Shown in pieces: positions 8,355 through 16,974 of a stretch of 61,088 nucleotides of DNA (position 1 is the stretch's first letter; every line of letters starts with the position of its first letter). The stretch covers positions 1 through 61,088 of the forward strand of contig CALDOK010000483.1 in assembly GCA_937912125.1 (NCBI GenBank), read 5' to 3'. Both the position numbers and the translations under genes were made by a program. Origin of the DNA: an uncultured Pseudomonadota bacterium. GTDB lineage: Bacteria; Myxococcota_A; UBA796; JAFGLY01. The notes under the pieces were generated by a model, which saw nothing but the letters and a program-made list of their open reading frames with translations, did no database searches and was not told the DNA's origin.

Positions 8355-9911
8355 CGGCTCCAGGGTCCAGCCCAGCCCGGACAGCTCCTCCTCGCTCTCC
8401 GGCAGCATCGCCGCGAGCCCGACCTGGTCCACCGTGGTGACCAACCAGACGGTGCCCTCCACGACCGGGGGCGATCGCACCCAGCGGGAGCAGGTGTCGC
8501 CACCCGGGCGGGCCTCGCGCAGGGGCAGCCGTCGAGGCAGCGCCAGCTCGTCGAAGGAGGAGTTCGAACAGTCCAACAGCAGATCCTTGGGCTGCAGGGA
8601 TCGCCGCATCCAGGCCAGGACAGCCTGGCGTTCAGGCTCCAGGCCAGCGATGGGGATGCCCGCCTCCCGGCAGAACGCTGCTGGCGTCCGGCTCACAGGC
8701 CAGAACCGCGGCCAGACCCAGCCCATCACCACCAGCACCGCGACGACCAGCGCCACACGCCCGCCCAGCCGCGGGGATCCCATGGGGACCAGCCGCTCCA
8801 CCAGGCGCTCGAGCCCCACAGGCAGCAGGGCCGCCATGGCCACCAGCTGCAGCAGCGCGTAGCGCTCGGGGTAGGCCACCACCGCCATGCCGGCCACCAG
8901 GGCCGCCGCGCTGCCCCCCAGCAGCAGGGCGACCCCCGCGGACGAGCGACGCCCCCAGCGCGCAGGCAGCAGCGCTGGGAGCAGCAGGAGCAGCCACCAG
9001 GGGGGAGGCAGCGCCTCGAAGCTGACCAGCTCGGCCCAGTTGTGGGGCAACAGCTCCCGGGCGCAGTCCCGGCCGAACCGCAGGCCTCCGAGACTCTCCA
9101 GGCGCTCTGGCGCACAGGCTTGGCGCACCGCCACAGGAACGTTGGGCCCCATGGAGACCTCGGACTGCACCGCCACCTGCTGCTGCAGTGACCGCGTGGT
9201 GAGACCCAGCCGGGCCTGCAGCCCCTGATCCAGGCCCCATCCAGCCCCCGCGCCCACCAGGGCCGCCGCCAGGATCGCCGCGGCCCACCAGCCCTTGGAC
9301 CGCACGGTCACCACCGCCGCCAGCACGGCCAGCAGGGAGAGGACCAGGGGCCCCACGCCTCGATCGTCGCAGGCCCAGGCCAAGCCCCCCGCCAGCCCGG
9401 CCAGCCCACCCAGCTCCCAGCGCGGCCAGCGCAGGCAGGCCGCCGCCAGGCCCAGGGCCAGGGCCCCAAGACCAGCCAGCAGCGGGTAGAGGTTCACCCA
9501 ACGCCCGCTCTGCTCCAGGCTGGGCAACAGGGCCACCACGAGCGCCGCGAGCACCCCCACGGTGCGGCTGCCCAGGGACCGCCCCAGCAGCCCTGCCCCG
9601 AGCACCGTGGCCACGGTGGCAACCAGCGTGAGCCACTGGGCGCCGCGGACATAGCCCAGCGGCTCCCCCGCCAGTCCGACCAGGAGCGCATGCAGGGGCT
9701 TGCGCCAGTCCTGGTAGACCAGCTCGGTCCGCTCCGGATGCCACAGCCGGGCCGCGTTCTCCAAGTAGGTGGGCCAGTCGGAGCCACAGGCCTGACCGAA
9801 GAAGACCATCCCTGGTCGTGCCAGGAGCCCGCATGCCACCAGACAGCCCAGCACGAAGGGGAGCTCCTCCCTGAGTCGCCGCATCACAGGCGAGACCCGA
9901 GGCAGGGACAT
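8301..9911 (-). CDS. Polytopic membrane protein, possible GT-C glycosyltransferase
   Basis: A 536-aa protein with about eleven hydrophobic helices across residues 15-430 and a hydrophilic C-terminal domain of about 120 residues. The first outside loop contains an acidic segment (GSDWPTYLENA, about 42-52), then DWRKPLHALLVG. This arrangement recalls GT39/PMT-like GT-C enzymes, where an acidic residue in loop 1 is catalytic. The match is loose and no family motif is complete, so a lipid-linked sugar transferase role is only an inference. It lies 22 nt downstream of the metallophosphoesterase gene on the same strand. Confidence 0.7.
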   Translation of the reverse strand: MSLPRVSPVMRRLREELPFVLGCLVACGLLARPGMVFFGQACGSDWPTYLENAARLWHPERTELVYQDWRKPLHALLVGLAGEPLGYVRGAQWLTLVATVATVLGAGLLGRSLGSRTVGVLAALVVALLPSLEQSGRWVNLYPLLAGLGALALGLAAACLRWPRWELGGLAGLAGGLAWACDDRGVGPLVLSLLAVLAAVVTVRSKGWWAAAILAAALVGAGAGWGLDQGLQARLGLTTRSLQQQVAVQSEVSMGPNVPVAVRQACAPERLESLGGLRFGRDCARELLPHNWAELVSFEALPPPWWLLLLLPALLPARWGRRSSAGVALLLGGSAAALVAGMAVVAYPERYALLQLVAMAALLPVGLERLVERLVPMGSPRLGGRVALVVAVLVVMGWVWPRFWPVSRTPAAFCREAGIPIAGLEPERQAVLAWMRRSLQPKDLLLDCSNSSFDELALPRRLPLREARPGGDTCSRWVRSPPVVEGTVWLVTTVDQVGLAAMLPESEEELSGLGWTLEPLPEVSEEAGGVLRLWHR

Positions 9912-9933
9912 GGCGCTCCCGGGGTGGTGGGGG

Positions 9934-11616
9934 TCAGCCGCGCATCATACCGGAACGACGCCGACACACCATCACGGCCACGCCCGATCCCAGCAGCAGG
10001 GCCCACATCCACGCTCCACGGGTGGGCGGTCTGGCGGTGCAGCCACAACCCTCCGGCGCGGTCGTCGGGCCGGTGTCTTCGGGCTCGGCGCTGTCCAGCG
10101 GGAGCCCCGAGTCGCCGGGTGCCGCCAGCTCGAAGCTCGCGTCATCGCTGAACGCCAGGTTGCCCACCAGGTCCTGGGAGCCCACCCTGAAGTGGTAGCG
10201 CGCGCCGGGCTCCAGGCCCCCCACCGCCACCCGATGCTCGGTGCTCGCAGCCTCGTCCAGCTTCACCTGGCCGTAGCTGGCGTCTTCCCCCAGCTCCACG
10301 CGGCTGTCGGCCGGCTCGTCGGTCGTCCAGGCGATCACCACGGAGTCCGCCCCGATCTCGCTCAGCACCACGCCATCGACCACAGGGGCGTCCGCATCCA
10401 CCTCGAAGCGCCGGACTTCGCTGCGCACGGTCTCGCCAGCTGCGTCCGTGGCCTCCACCCACCACTCCCACTGCCCCGTGGTGGCGGGGCTCCAGGTCTC
10501 CACCACGGTCTCCCCGCTGGCCACCCCCTGCCGCTCGGCCCACCAAGCTAGCGGCAGCGTGGGCAGCGGCAGCTCGAAGGCGCTGTCCTCGTCCTGGTCC
10601 CAGACGTCGAGCCAGGGGCTGTAGGTGCTGGCCCGCAGCGTCCCCGCGGCCGGATCGAGGTCCAGCACCCGCAGGAAGCCGTCACCCAGGTTCGCGTGCC
10701 CATGGAAGCAGGTGAGCAGCTGGTGCACAGGCTGCCCGTCCACCGTGTCGCTGCGGTGGGCTTCCCCGGGGAAGTGGCCGCTGATCACCAGCCGCACCTG
10801 GGGGTAGGGCGCCACCAGGGCGTCCCAGAGGTCCACGGAGCTGAAGCTCTGTTGGGAAGCCCAGGCCCCGTCGGCATCCAGGAAGGAGTGGGTGACCACG
10901 ACCACGAAGTGCTCTGGGTACGCCTCGACGATCCCGGCCGCCCAGGCCAGCACGTCCTGTTCGGGCTCGAACATCAGGTGCAGCATCAGCACCGGCAGGC
11001 CGCCCATGCTGAGCTCCTGCCAGCTGTTCCAGCTGGTTCCGTCGGGGGTGCTGCCGCCCCACCAGGGATCCGTCTCGAAGCGTGAGGCCGGGAAGCGCTC
11101 GTCCAGCAGCATGTCGGACCAGCCCGGGTCGGTGGCGTTGGGCGGGTGGTCGTGGTTTCCCCAGGCCACGGCCCAGGGCACGACGCCGTCGAGCTCCGAC
11201 AGCGCGCGATCTGCCACCTCCCACTGCCCTTCGTCGTCCCAGTCCTGCACCACGTCCCCGACGTGGGACACGAAGCCCAGCTCGTGCTCGTGGTCGTGGT
11301 CGAGGATCCAGTCCACCTGCATGCCGAAGACATCGCCGCTGGACCCGATCGTGGCGGCCTCGGTGTAGAACTGGGTGTCCGGGAGCACCACCAGCCGGAA
11401 GGGCTGCAGCTCGTCCAGCGCCGGCCGGATGAAGATGCCCAGGTCCAGGGCACCCCCGCTGGGGTCCTCCACCGAGATCTCCAGCTGCACCTCGGCCCCC
11501 ACCAGGGCGCCGGCTTCCGGGGAGATCAGGACCGGTGGCTCGGGCGTGGCCGCCGCGGTTCCAGCCCACAGGGTCAAGGTGAACAGGGCGGGTCCGGCGA
11601 AGCTGAGTGACGACAC
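9934..11616 (-). CDS. Surface metallophosphoesterase with FN3-like domain and MYXO-CTERM-like tail
   Basis: A 560-aa protein with a signal peptide (LFTLTLWAGTAAA), a short beta domain, and a calcineurin-like phosphoesterase at about 73-350 with D80-TQ, GDVVQD (120-125), GNHDH (153-157), a later TH and SGHFPGEAH. A fibronectin-III-like region follows (about 425-515). The C-terminus has GCGC, a membrane helix and RRR, the MYXO-CTERM pattern, which predicts surface anchoring after processing. The start is GTG 11616 with GGAGG 8 nt upstream. An ATG at 11691 in the same frame has no ribosome site and would place extra residues before the signal peptide. The substrate is unknown. Confidence 0.88.
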   Translation of the reverse strand: MSSLSFAGPALFTLTLWAGTAAATPEPPVLISPEAGALVGAEVQLEISVEDPSGGALDLGIFIRPALDELQPFRLVVLPDTQFYTEAATIGSSGDVFGMQVDWILDHDHEHELGFVSHVGDVVQDWDDEGQWEVADRALSELDGVVPWAVAWGNHDHPPNATDPGWSDMLLDERFPASRFETDPWWGGSTPDGTSWNSWQELSMGGLPVLMLHLMFEPEQDVLAWAAGIVEAYPEHFVVVVTHSFLDADGAWASQQSFSSVDLWDALVAPYPQVRLVISGHFPGEAHRSDTVDGQPVHQLLTCFHGHANLGDGFLRVLDLDPAAGTLRASTYSPWLDVWDQDEDSAFELPLPTLPLAWWAERQGVASGETVVETWSPATTGQWEWWVEATDAAGETVRSEVRRFEVDADAPVVDGVVLSEIGADSVVIAWTTDEPADSRVELGEDASYGQVKLDEAASTEHRVAVGGLEPGARYHFRVGSQDLVGNLAFSDDASFELAAPGDSGLPLDSAEPEDTGPTTAPEGCGCTARPPTRGAWMWALLLGSGVAVMVCRRRSGMMRG

Positions 11617-11690
11617 GTACCGACCTCCAGGCGCCCCAGTGTTCCACAGGCGCCAGGGACCGGCAACGCCGCCCGCACCGCATTCGTACA

Positions 11691-11719
11691 TTCACAAGTC
11701 CCCCTGTCCGGAGTACGCT
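11691..11719 (+). promoter_or_regulatory. Candidate sigma-70 promoter for the gene at 11749
   Basis: TTCACA (11691-11696) and TACGCT (11714-11719) are separated by exactly 17 nt and lie 29 nt ahead of the GTG start at 11749. They match TTGACA in 5 of 6 positions and the TAnnnT pattern of the -10 box. The surrounding divergent intergenic stretch is locally AT-richer. No experimental support. Confidence 0.4.
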
Positions 11720-11748
11720 GGCAAGGTCCCCTTCTCTCCGGGTGGTCT

Positions 11749-14241
11749 GTGCGCGCACTGAACCCTCTCTTCGCCCTCGCCATACTCAGCGCTCCCGCCC
11801 TGTGGGGCTGCAAGGAGAAGCTGCAGACCGTGGAGCTGGCCGAACCCGTGCTGCTGGGCCTGCCCTACGACATCCAGCAGGACGCCATGACCCTGAGCTG
11901 GACCGAGAGCCGGCTGTCCAGCTTCGACCGCTACGAGCTGTACCGGGCCGACAGCTCGGGCGTCTCCACCGAGGACACCCTGGTGCTGAACTCCGAGGAC
12001 CCCGAGGAGATCGTCTTCCAGGACACCGGGCTGGGCAGCTACCAGACCTACTACTACCGCGTCTGGGTCTACAACTCCGCGGGCGACAGCGCCGCGAGCA
12101 ACGAGGTCAGCGGCAGCACCGAGTACGACGCCTCCCCCAGCGCGGTGATCCTCGAGGACCCCAGCGACATCACCGGCACCACCATGATCCTCAGCTGGTC
12201 CCAGAGCCAGGCCGCCGACTTCGGCGCATACCGCCTGTACCGGGCCGAACAAGAGGCCGTGGATCAGGGCGCGAGCCTGGTGCACACCGCCAACGACGTC
12301 GGCATGATCGACTTCCTCGACACCGGCCTGATCCCCAACACCACCTACTACTACCGGGTCTATGTCGAAGACGAGTGGGGCATCGCCTCGGGCAGCAACG
12401 TGGTCACCGGCACCACCACCAACACCGAGGCCCCCTGGTGCAGCATCAGCCGCGCGCCCACCACCCGCCCCAAGGGCGAGCGCTTCGGCTTCGAGGCCGT
12501 CGAGTGCGGCGACAACGCCACGGCCGTGGCGGATCTCGTGGTGCGCTGGGACTTCGGCGAGGGCGACGGATGGACCACCGCCACCACCGAAAAGGCCACC
12601 TCCCACGCCTACAGCCGCCGCGGCGCCTACGCGGTGTGGCTCGAGGTCAGCGACGGCAGCAACACCTTCACCACCAGCACCGCCCTGGTGGTCACCGACC
12701 CCACCCTGATGCCCGCCGACGACTACCTGGTGGGCCGGGAGGCGGGCAGCACCCCGTGGCCGGAGATCGAGCCCGAGCGCCAGGTGTCCCTCTCGGCTTT
12801 CCAGCTGGACAGCTTCGAGACCACCACCGCCGCATACGCAGCCTTCCTGACGGCCCAGGGCGGCGCGGACGGCCACTACTCCGCCAGCATGTCCATCCAG
12901 GGAGCGATCGACGGCAGCTACACCGCCCTCCACGGCTGGGCGGACAAGCCCGCGGTGGGGGTGACCTGGTACGACGCCCAAGCCTACTGCGCCTGGGCCG
13001 GGGGCGCTCTGCCCACCGAGGCCCAGTGGGAGGCCGCAGCCCGCGGTCCCTACGACGGTCCCAACTACCAGTTCCCCTGGGGCGACGAGCTGCCCGCGTC
13101 CCTGGACCCCGTCCCCGTCAACTACAACAACGAGGAGGGGGACGTGATCGAGGTGGAGTCCTACCCCGAGGGCGTCACCGCCTGGGACGCCGGCGTCACC
13201 CTGTGGGAGATGGCGGGCAACGCCGACGAGTGGGTCGCCGACTTCTACGACCCCGACCACTACCAGTGGGCCATCGACAACGGGGACAGCGTCGATCCCC
13301 AGGGTCCCGCCACCAGCCCCTACGGCGGGGACGAGCCCGAGTACCGGGTCAGCCGGGGCGGCAGCTTCTGCAACGACGACAACCCGCTCCGGGTCTCCTT
13401 CCGCTGCTATGCCGACCCCTGGCAGCGCGGACCCCACAGCTTCCGCTGCACCTGGCCCCCCGAGGCCAAGGTCCTGGTGGTGGCCGGTGGCGAGCACAGC
13501 TGCAGCCTGGACACCGCAGGCTTCGTGGTCTGCTGGGGCGACGACAGCTACGGCCAGGCCCCCTCACCCTCCGGGAGCTACAGCGACGTGGCCGCGGGCC
13601 AAGCCCACACCTGCGCCGTGGGCACCGACGGCGCGCTGGCCTGCTGGGGTGACGACAGCAGCGGCCAGGCCAGCCCCCCACCCAGCGGCAGCTTCACCAT
13701 GGTGCGCGCGGGCTGGGATCACAGCTGTGCCCTAAGCAGCACCGGCTCCATCCAGTGCTGGGGTGACGACAGCTACGGCCAGGTCTCCGCCCCCGACGGC
13801 GTGTTCGTTGCCGTGAGCGCCGGCGACTACCACAGCTGCGCCATCGACGCCCACGGCGCCATCCAGTGCTGGGGCATGAACGACCACGGCGAGGCCACGC
13901 CCCCCGCGGGGATCTTCACCACCGTGGACTCGGGCCACTTCCACAGCTGCGCCATCGACGCCGACGGCGGCGCCCAGTGTTGGGGCAGCGACGATGACGG
14001 TGAGTCCAGCCCACCCACTGACAGCTGGGTGCGCATCAGCGCGGGCCAGGCCCACAGCTGCGGGGTGACCGCGGCGGGCGACGCTCGCTGCTGGGGCTCG
14101 GACTACTACGACCAGTCCTCCGCCCCCGAGGGCGCCTTCAGCGAAGTCTCCGCCGGTAGCCTTCACAGCTGCGGCATCGACGGCGACGGGCTGATCCAGT
14201 GCTGGGGCCGCAACAACAGCGGCCAGTGCAGCGCGCCCTGA
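11749..14241 (+). CDS. Multidomain lipoprotein: FN3, PKD, SUMF1-like and RCC1-like repeats
   Basis: An 830-aa lipoprotein (lipobox ALWGC, Cys21) starting at GTG. In order it has two fibronectin-III domains (about 33-125 and 128-223, each with TYYYRVxV), a PKD-like domain (about 225-320, VRWDFGEGDGW), a SUMF1/formylglycine-generating-enzyme-fold domain (about 323-575; GVTWYDAQAYCAWAG, LPTEAQWEAAARG, WEMAGNADEWV, RGGSF) and seven repeats of about 37 residues with the core HSC...CWGDDSYGQ. The repeats resemble RCC1-type propeller blades with one cysteine pair each. After RGGSF there is a Cys in SFC, but the second active-site Cys of true FGE is not in place, so sulfatase activation is unlikely. 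It is probably a surface adhesion or recognition protein. Confidence 0.85.
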   Translation: MRALNPLFALAILSAPALWGCKEKLQTVELAEPVLLGLPYDIQQDAMTLSWTESRLSSFDRYELYRADSSGVSTEDTLVLNSEDPEEIVFQDTGLGSYQTYYYRVWVYNSAGDSAASNEVSGSTEYDASPSAVILEDPSDITGTTMILSWSQSQAADFGAYRLYRAEQEAVDQGASLVHTANDVGMIDFLDTGLIPNTTYYYRVYVEDEWGIASGSNVVTGTTTNTEAPWCSISRAPTTRPKGERFGFEAVECGDNATAVADLVVRWDFGEGDGWTTATTEKATSHAYSRRGAYAVWLEVSDGSNTFTTSTALVVTDPTLMPADDYLVGREAGSTPWPEIEPERQVSLSAFQLDSFETTTAAYAAFLTAQGGADGHYSASMSIQGAIDGSYTALHGWADKPAVGVTWYDAQAYCAWAGGALPTEAQWEAAARGPYDGPNYQFPWGDELPASLDPVPVNYNNEEGDVIEVESYPEGVTAWDAGVTLWEMAGNADEWVADFYDPDHYQWAIDNGDSVDPQGPATSPYGGDEPEYRVSRGGSFCNDDNPLRVSFRCYADPWQRGPHSFRCTWPPEAKVLVVAGGEHSCSLDTAGFVVCWGDDSYGQAPSPSGSYSDVAAGQAHTCAVGTDGALACWGDDSSGQASPPPSGSFTMVRAGWDHSCALSSTGSIQCWGDDSYGQVSAPDGVFVAVSAGDYHSCAIDAHGAIQCWGMNDHGEATPPAGIFTTVDSGHFHSCAIDADGGAQCWGSDDDGESSPPTDSWVRISAGQAHSCGVTAAGDARCWGSDYYDQSSAPEGAFSEVSAGSLHSCGIDGDGLIQCWGRNNSGQCSAP

Positions 14242-16086
14242 TCACTGCTGAGCGATGTCCCACTTGGTGCGCGCCCAGCTGGCCTCGAACGCAGCCTGGT
14301 CCGAGAAGAAGGTGCGCTGTTCCTTCTCGACCGCGTCGATGAAGAACACGAAGTCGTAGGGGGAGTCTTCCCCAGCCAGGCTCTCGCTGAAGTGCTTGAC
14401 CATCAAGTTGGCAGGCAAGGTGACCCGGCCCGCCACCCGAGCCATGGGCAGATCCAGGCCCAGCTTGCCCTCGGACGGTCGGTAGGCGCGCCAGACCAGC
14501 TCGGTGCAGACCAGGGTGTGGTCCGTGGCGAAGTCGAAGTCGAAGTCGTAGGGCTTGCCCCAGTGGGAGAAAGCCTCGGTGATGGCCTGGGCCTTGGCCA
14601 CCTTGTCCAGGCGCGGACGGACGGCGGCCAGGTAGTCGCCGCTGACGTGGCCCATGGTGTTGAAGACCACGCCCTCGCCGATGGCCTCGATCACCCGATT
14701 GACCTCGCCCTCGAGCCCCAGCCGGTAGCGCAGCCAGGCGGTGGGGAAGTGCGCCTCGAGGAAGCGAGGGAAGCTGTCGCGCTCGCCGGTGGTCAGCTCG
14801 ATCCAGTCCAGGATCTCCGGGTCGTCGGACCAGGCCTCGAGCTCGTCGGGGGCCCCCAGGTAGAGGATGGCGTGGGGCCAGAACCCCGGCAGGCCCACAT
14901 TGCTCAGGTACCAGTTCTTGCGGGAGACCATGATGTCGCCCGGGCGCAGCAGGGCCGCAGCCTGCTCCTGCTGCTCAGCGGGGATGAGGTACCAGCCGAC
15001 ACGACGCACTCGCACGTCGCCCATCCAGTCAGCGGTCTCCTTCTGGACCGGGAACCACACCCGGCGCACAGAGCGCTTCAGGATCTGGGCGTCGGCCCGC
15101 ACGGTCAGCTCCGCACGATCGATGGGGGCCACGGCCTCGATGACCCGCAGGTGGTCCTCGCAGGCGCTCCACAGCCAGTCGACGTCGAGCTCCCTGGCCT
15201 CACCGCGGCCGCCCAGGCCCTTGGCCAGGACGTCCAGGTAGCGCTCGCCCGCCACCACCCGGGCCTGGTCTCGGGCACCCAACAGCTCCTCCCGCAGGTG
15301 GCTGAAGCTGTTCTCGGGCAGGTTGTGGCTGGGGTGGGGCACGTCCAGGAACTTCTTGGCGCTGGGGTTGGCCAGCACCCGCTGGCTGAAGCGGGACGCC
15401 TTCTCGTACAGGGCCAGCTCGGCCGCGTAGGTCAGCAGGTAGGCGCGCATGTGGTAGCGGCGCTCCACCCGAGAGGGATCGAAGCGGTACCAGTCCTCCC
15501 AGAACACCCGGATGGCGTCCAGGGCCACGGCGTAGTCCACCAGGGCGGCGAAGCTCTCGAGGAGCAAGGCCTCGTCCTCGGCCGTCAGCGCGTCGACCTT
15601 GCCCGGCGCGGGCACACCGCGGGCCTCGAGCTCGCGCAGCAGGCGCTCCATCCCCAGCGCGTGCTGCTGGTAGGCCTGAGCGTCCAGATCGAAGGCCTGC
15701 TCGAAGTCGCCCCGGGAGAGCTGGGTGAGGGGTGAGGGCTCCTGCTGGTAGTGCATCACCAGGCGCCCACCCAGACCGAGGGCCATGAGCACGAGCACGA
15801 AGACCACCCGCTTGCGCAGGCGCACGCCCTGGGGCGAGACGGTGACCAGCCTGCCCCGCAACAGCTTTCCGCCCGCGATGAACACCAGGGCCAGCATGGT
15901 CCAACCCAAGGTGAGCTCGAGCAACTCGGGGATCAAGCGCATGCCCTGATCGGCCAGATAGAAGCCCACCAGGCCGCCCACACCCACAGGGAGCATGGCC
16001 TGACCCAGGAGGTCCACGATGCGCCCAGCGCGCACCACGCGGGTGTCGTCGATGGGCGGGTTGTCGGTGGAGGGGGTGTTTTCCAT
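14242..16086 (-). CDS. YiiX/G6R-like permuted NlpC/P60 hydrolase, membrane-anchored
   Basis: A 614-aa protein with two or three N-terminal membrane helices (about 20-115), a long helical region, and a C-terminal YiiX-type domain from about 375. That domain begins GDIMVSRKNW, has the catalytic His in PHAILYLG and the catalytic Cys in LVCTELVWRAY, the order seen in circularly permuted NlpC/P60 (YaeF/YiiX, poxvirus G6R-like) hydrolases. These are amidases or acyl-hydrolases acting on peptidoglycan or lipids; the substrate here is unknown. Its stop codon directly abuts the stop of the convergent lipoprotein gene. Confidence 0.75.
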   Translation of the reverse strand: MENTPSTDNPPIDDTRVVRAGRIVDLLGQAMLPVGVGGLVGFYLADQGMRLIPELLELTLGWTMLALVFIAGGKLLRGRLVTVSPQGVRLRKRVVFVLVLMALGLGGRLVMHYQQEPSPLTQLSRGDFEQAFDLDAQAYQQHALGMERLLRELEARGVPAPGKVDALTAEDEALLLESFAALVDYAVALDAIRVFWEDWYRFDPSRVERRYHMRAYLLTYAAELALYEKASRFSQRVLANPSAKKFLDVPHPSHNLPENSFSHLREELLGARDQARVVAGERYLDVLAKGLGGRGEARELDVDWLWSACEDHLRVIEAVAPIDRAELTVRADAQILKRSVRRVWFPVQKETADWMGDVRVRRVGWYLIPAEQQEQAAALLRPGDIMVSRKNWYLSNVGLPGFWPHAILYLGAPDELEAWSDDPEILDWIELTTGERDSFPRFLEAHFPTAWLRYRLGLEGEVNRVIEAIGEGVVFNTMGHVSGDYLAAVRPRLDKVAKAQAITEAFSHWGKPYDFDFDFATDHTLVCTELVWRAYRPSEGKLGLDLPMARVAGRVTLPANLMVKHFSESLAGEDSPYDFVFFIDAVEKEQRTFFSDQAAFEASWARTKWDIAQQ

Positions 16087-16167
16087 GCCCCGCGGACTAA
16101 CCCTCCTCCGACGCCGAAACGAGCGGGGGCGCCGGCTGGGGATGCCGAAGGCTGCCGATCCCGAGAC

Positions 16168-16201
16168 AAAAAAAAAGCCCGCGCCCCGAGGGGGTGCGGG
16201 C
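16168..16201 (-). terminator. Rho-independent terminator of the HU gene
   Basis: Read on the minus strand, a stem of GCCCGC/GCGGGC and CCCC/GGGG with one mismatch and a 3-nt loop (16201-16177) is followed by nine T residues (16176-16168). This is the strongest intrinsic terminator in the window. It lies 18 nt past the HU stop codon. Confidence 0.9.
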
Positions 16202-16218
16202 CCTTCTCGCGTGGAGGT

Positions 16219-16512
16219 CTACTCCTCGACGCGCTCCTTGAGGGTCTTGCCAGGACGGAAGTACGGGTAGGTCTTGGCGGCGATCTCGATCTTCTCGCGG
16301 GTGGAGGGGTTGGTCCCCGTGCGAGCGGAGCGCTTGCGGGTCCCGAAGGTCCCGAAGCCAGGAATGGTGACCTTGCGGCCGGCGTCCAGCTCAACCGCGA
16401 TGATGCCGTGGCGCGGGGTGGCGTCGAAGATCAGGGTGATGACCTCGAGGGCCTTGGCCTGGGTGAGGCCGGACTGCTTGGCGAGCTTGGCTGCCATTTC
16501 CTTCTTGTTCAT
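16219..16512 (-). CDS. hup: HU-family DNA-binding protein
   Basis: A 97-aa protein beginning MNKKEMAAKLAK, with the HU/IHF fold: helices, the GRKVTIPGFGTF turn, the arm segment (RSARTGTNPSTREK) and the closing AAKTYPYFRPGKTLKERV. It binds and bends DNA as a dimer in the nucleoid. The start at 16512 is fixed by AAGGAG 6 nt upstream; the longer frame to 16572 adds only non-conserved residues. The gene stands alone with its own terminator. The arm proline and surrounding residues are intact, so it should be functional. HU versus IHF subunit cannot be decided by eye, but the basic, unpaired form favours HU. Confidence 0.95.
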   Translation of the reverse strand: MNKKEMAAKLAKQSGLTQAKALEVITLIFDATPRHGIIAVELDAGRKVTIPGFGTFGTRKRSARTGTNPSTREKIEIAAKTYPYFRPGKTLKERVEE

Positions 16513-16574
16513 TAGATTCTCCTTGAGATTGCTCGTTGCTTCCGCCGAGCACACCATGCCGGCGGACAACACCC

Positions 16575-16601
16575 ATTAGACTCTCTGAGCGGCTGTGCCA
16601 A
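16575..16601 (-). promoter_or_regulatory. Weak candidate promoter for the HU gene
   Basis: On the minus strand TTGGCA (16601-16596) is followed after 15 nt by TCTAAT (16580-16575). Each box is one mismatch from consensus, but the spacer is short. The boxes lie about 65 nt upstream of the HU start. Confidence 0.25.
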
Positions 16602-16974
16602 GGCCGCATCGATGATTTGTGCGTCATAAGGTGCGAACGTTTACACATAAAGACCAAAGGGGCCGGCCAGCCCGAACCGGAGACCCCATGAATCCCGTCG
16701 AGAGCGAACCGGATCGAGTGTGATGCTTCCTCCATACGGGGCGGCATGGTCATCTGCGACCCAAGAGCTTCCTGAAGAACGCTCGGTATAGGCATCACAG
16801 GAATTGAGGCTTCTTGCGAAGCTCGGCGGCCATGGCCAGCATCTCTGAGAGGGATGCGTTCGTAGCGGCCCGGGGGGGCAACCAGCGCCCTGGCGTGAAA
16901 GAAGGTGGAGATTGCCGCTTCCACGCAAGCGGCTAATCGAGGCAGGACCATTCCCCTCACCTCGGGAGCCGATC
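16602..16974. other. Gene-free stretch of lower GC between hup and the HerA-like gene
   Basis: About 370 bp with no convincing coding potential and a GC content visibly lower than that of its neighbours (about 55-60% in sampled lines against about 70%). It contains a small hairpin, GCTTC-TTGC-GAAGC, around 16810, and AT-rich patches near 16640. I found no tRNA, tmRNA, RNase P or SRP RNA signature. It presumably carries divergent promoters and could hide a small RNA. Confidence 0.5.

Noticed and set aside
16641..16960. Possible tmRNA, tRNA or RNase P gene in the hup upstream gap
   Set aside because: No CCA-type end, no T-loop consensus in the right context and no conserved RNase P or tmRNA core was seen.
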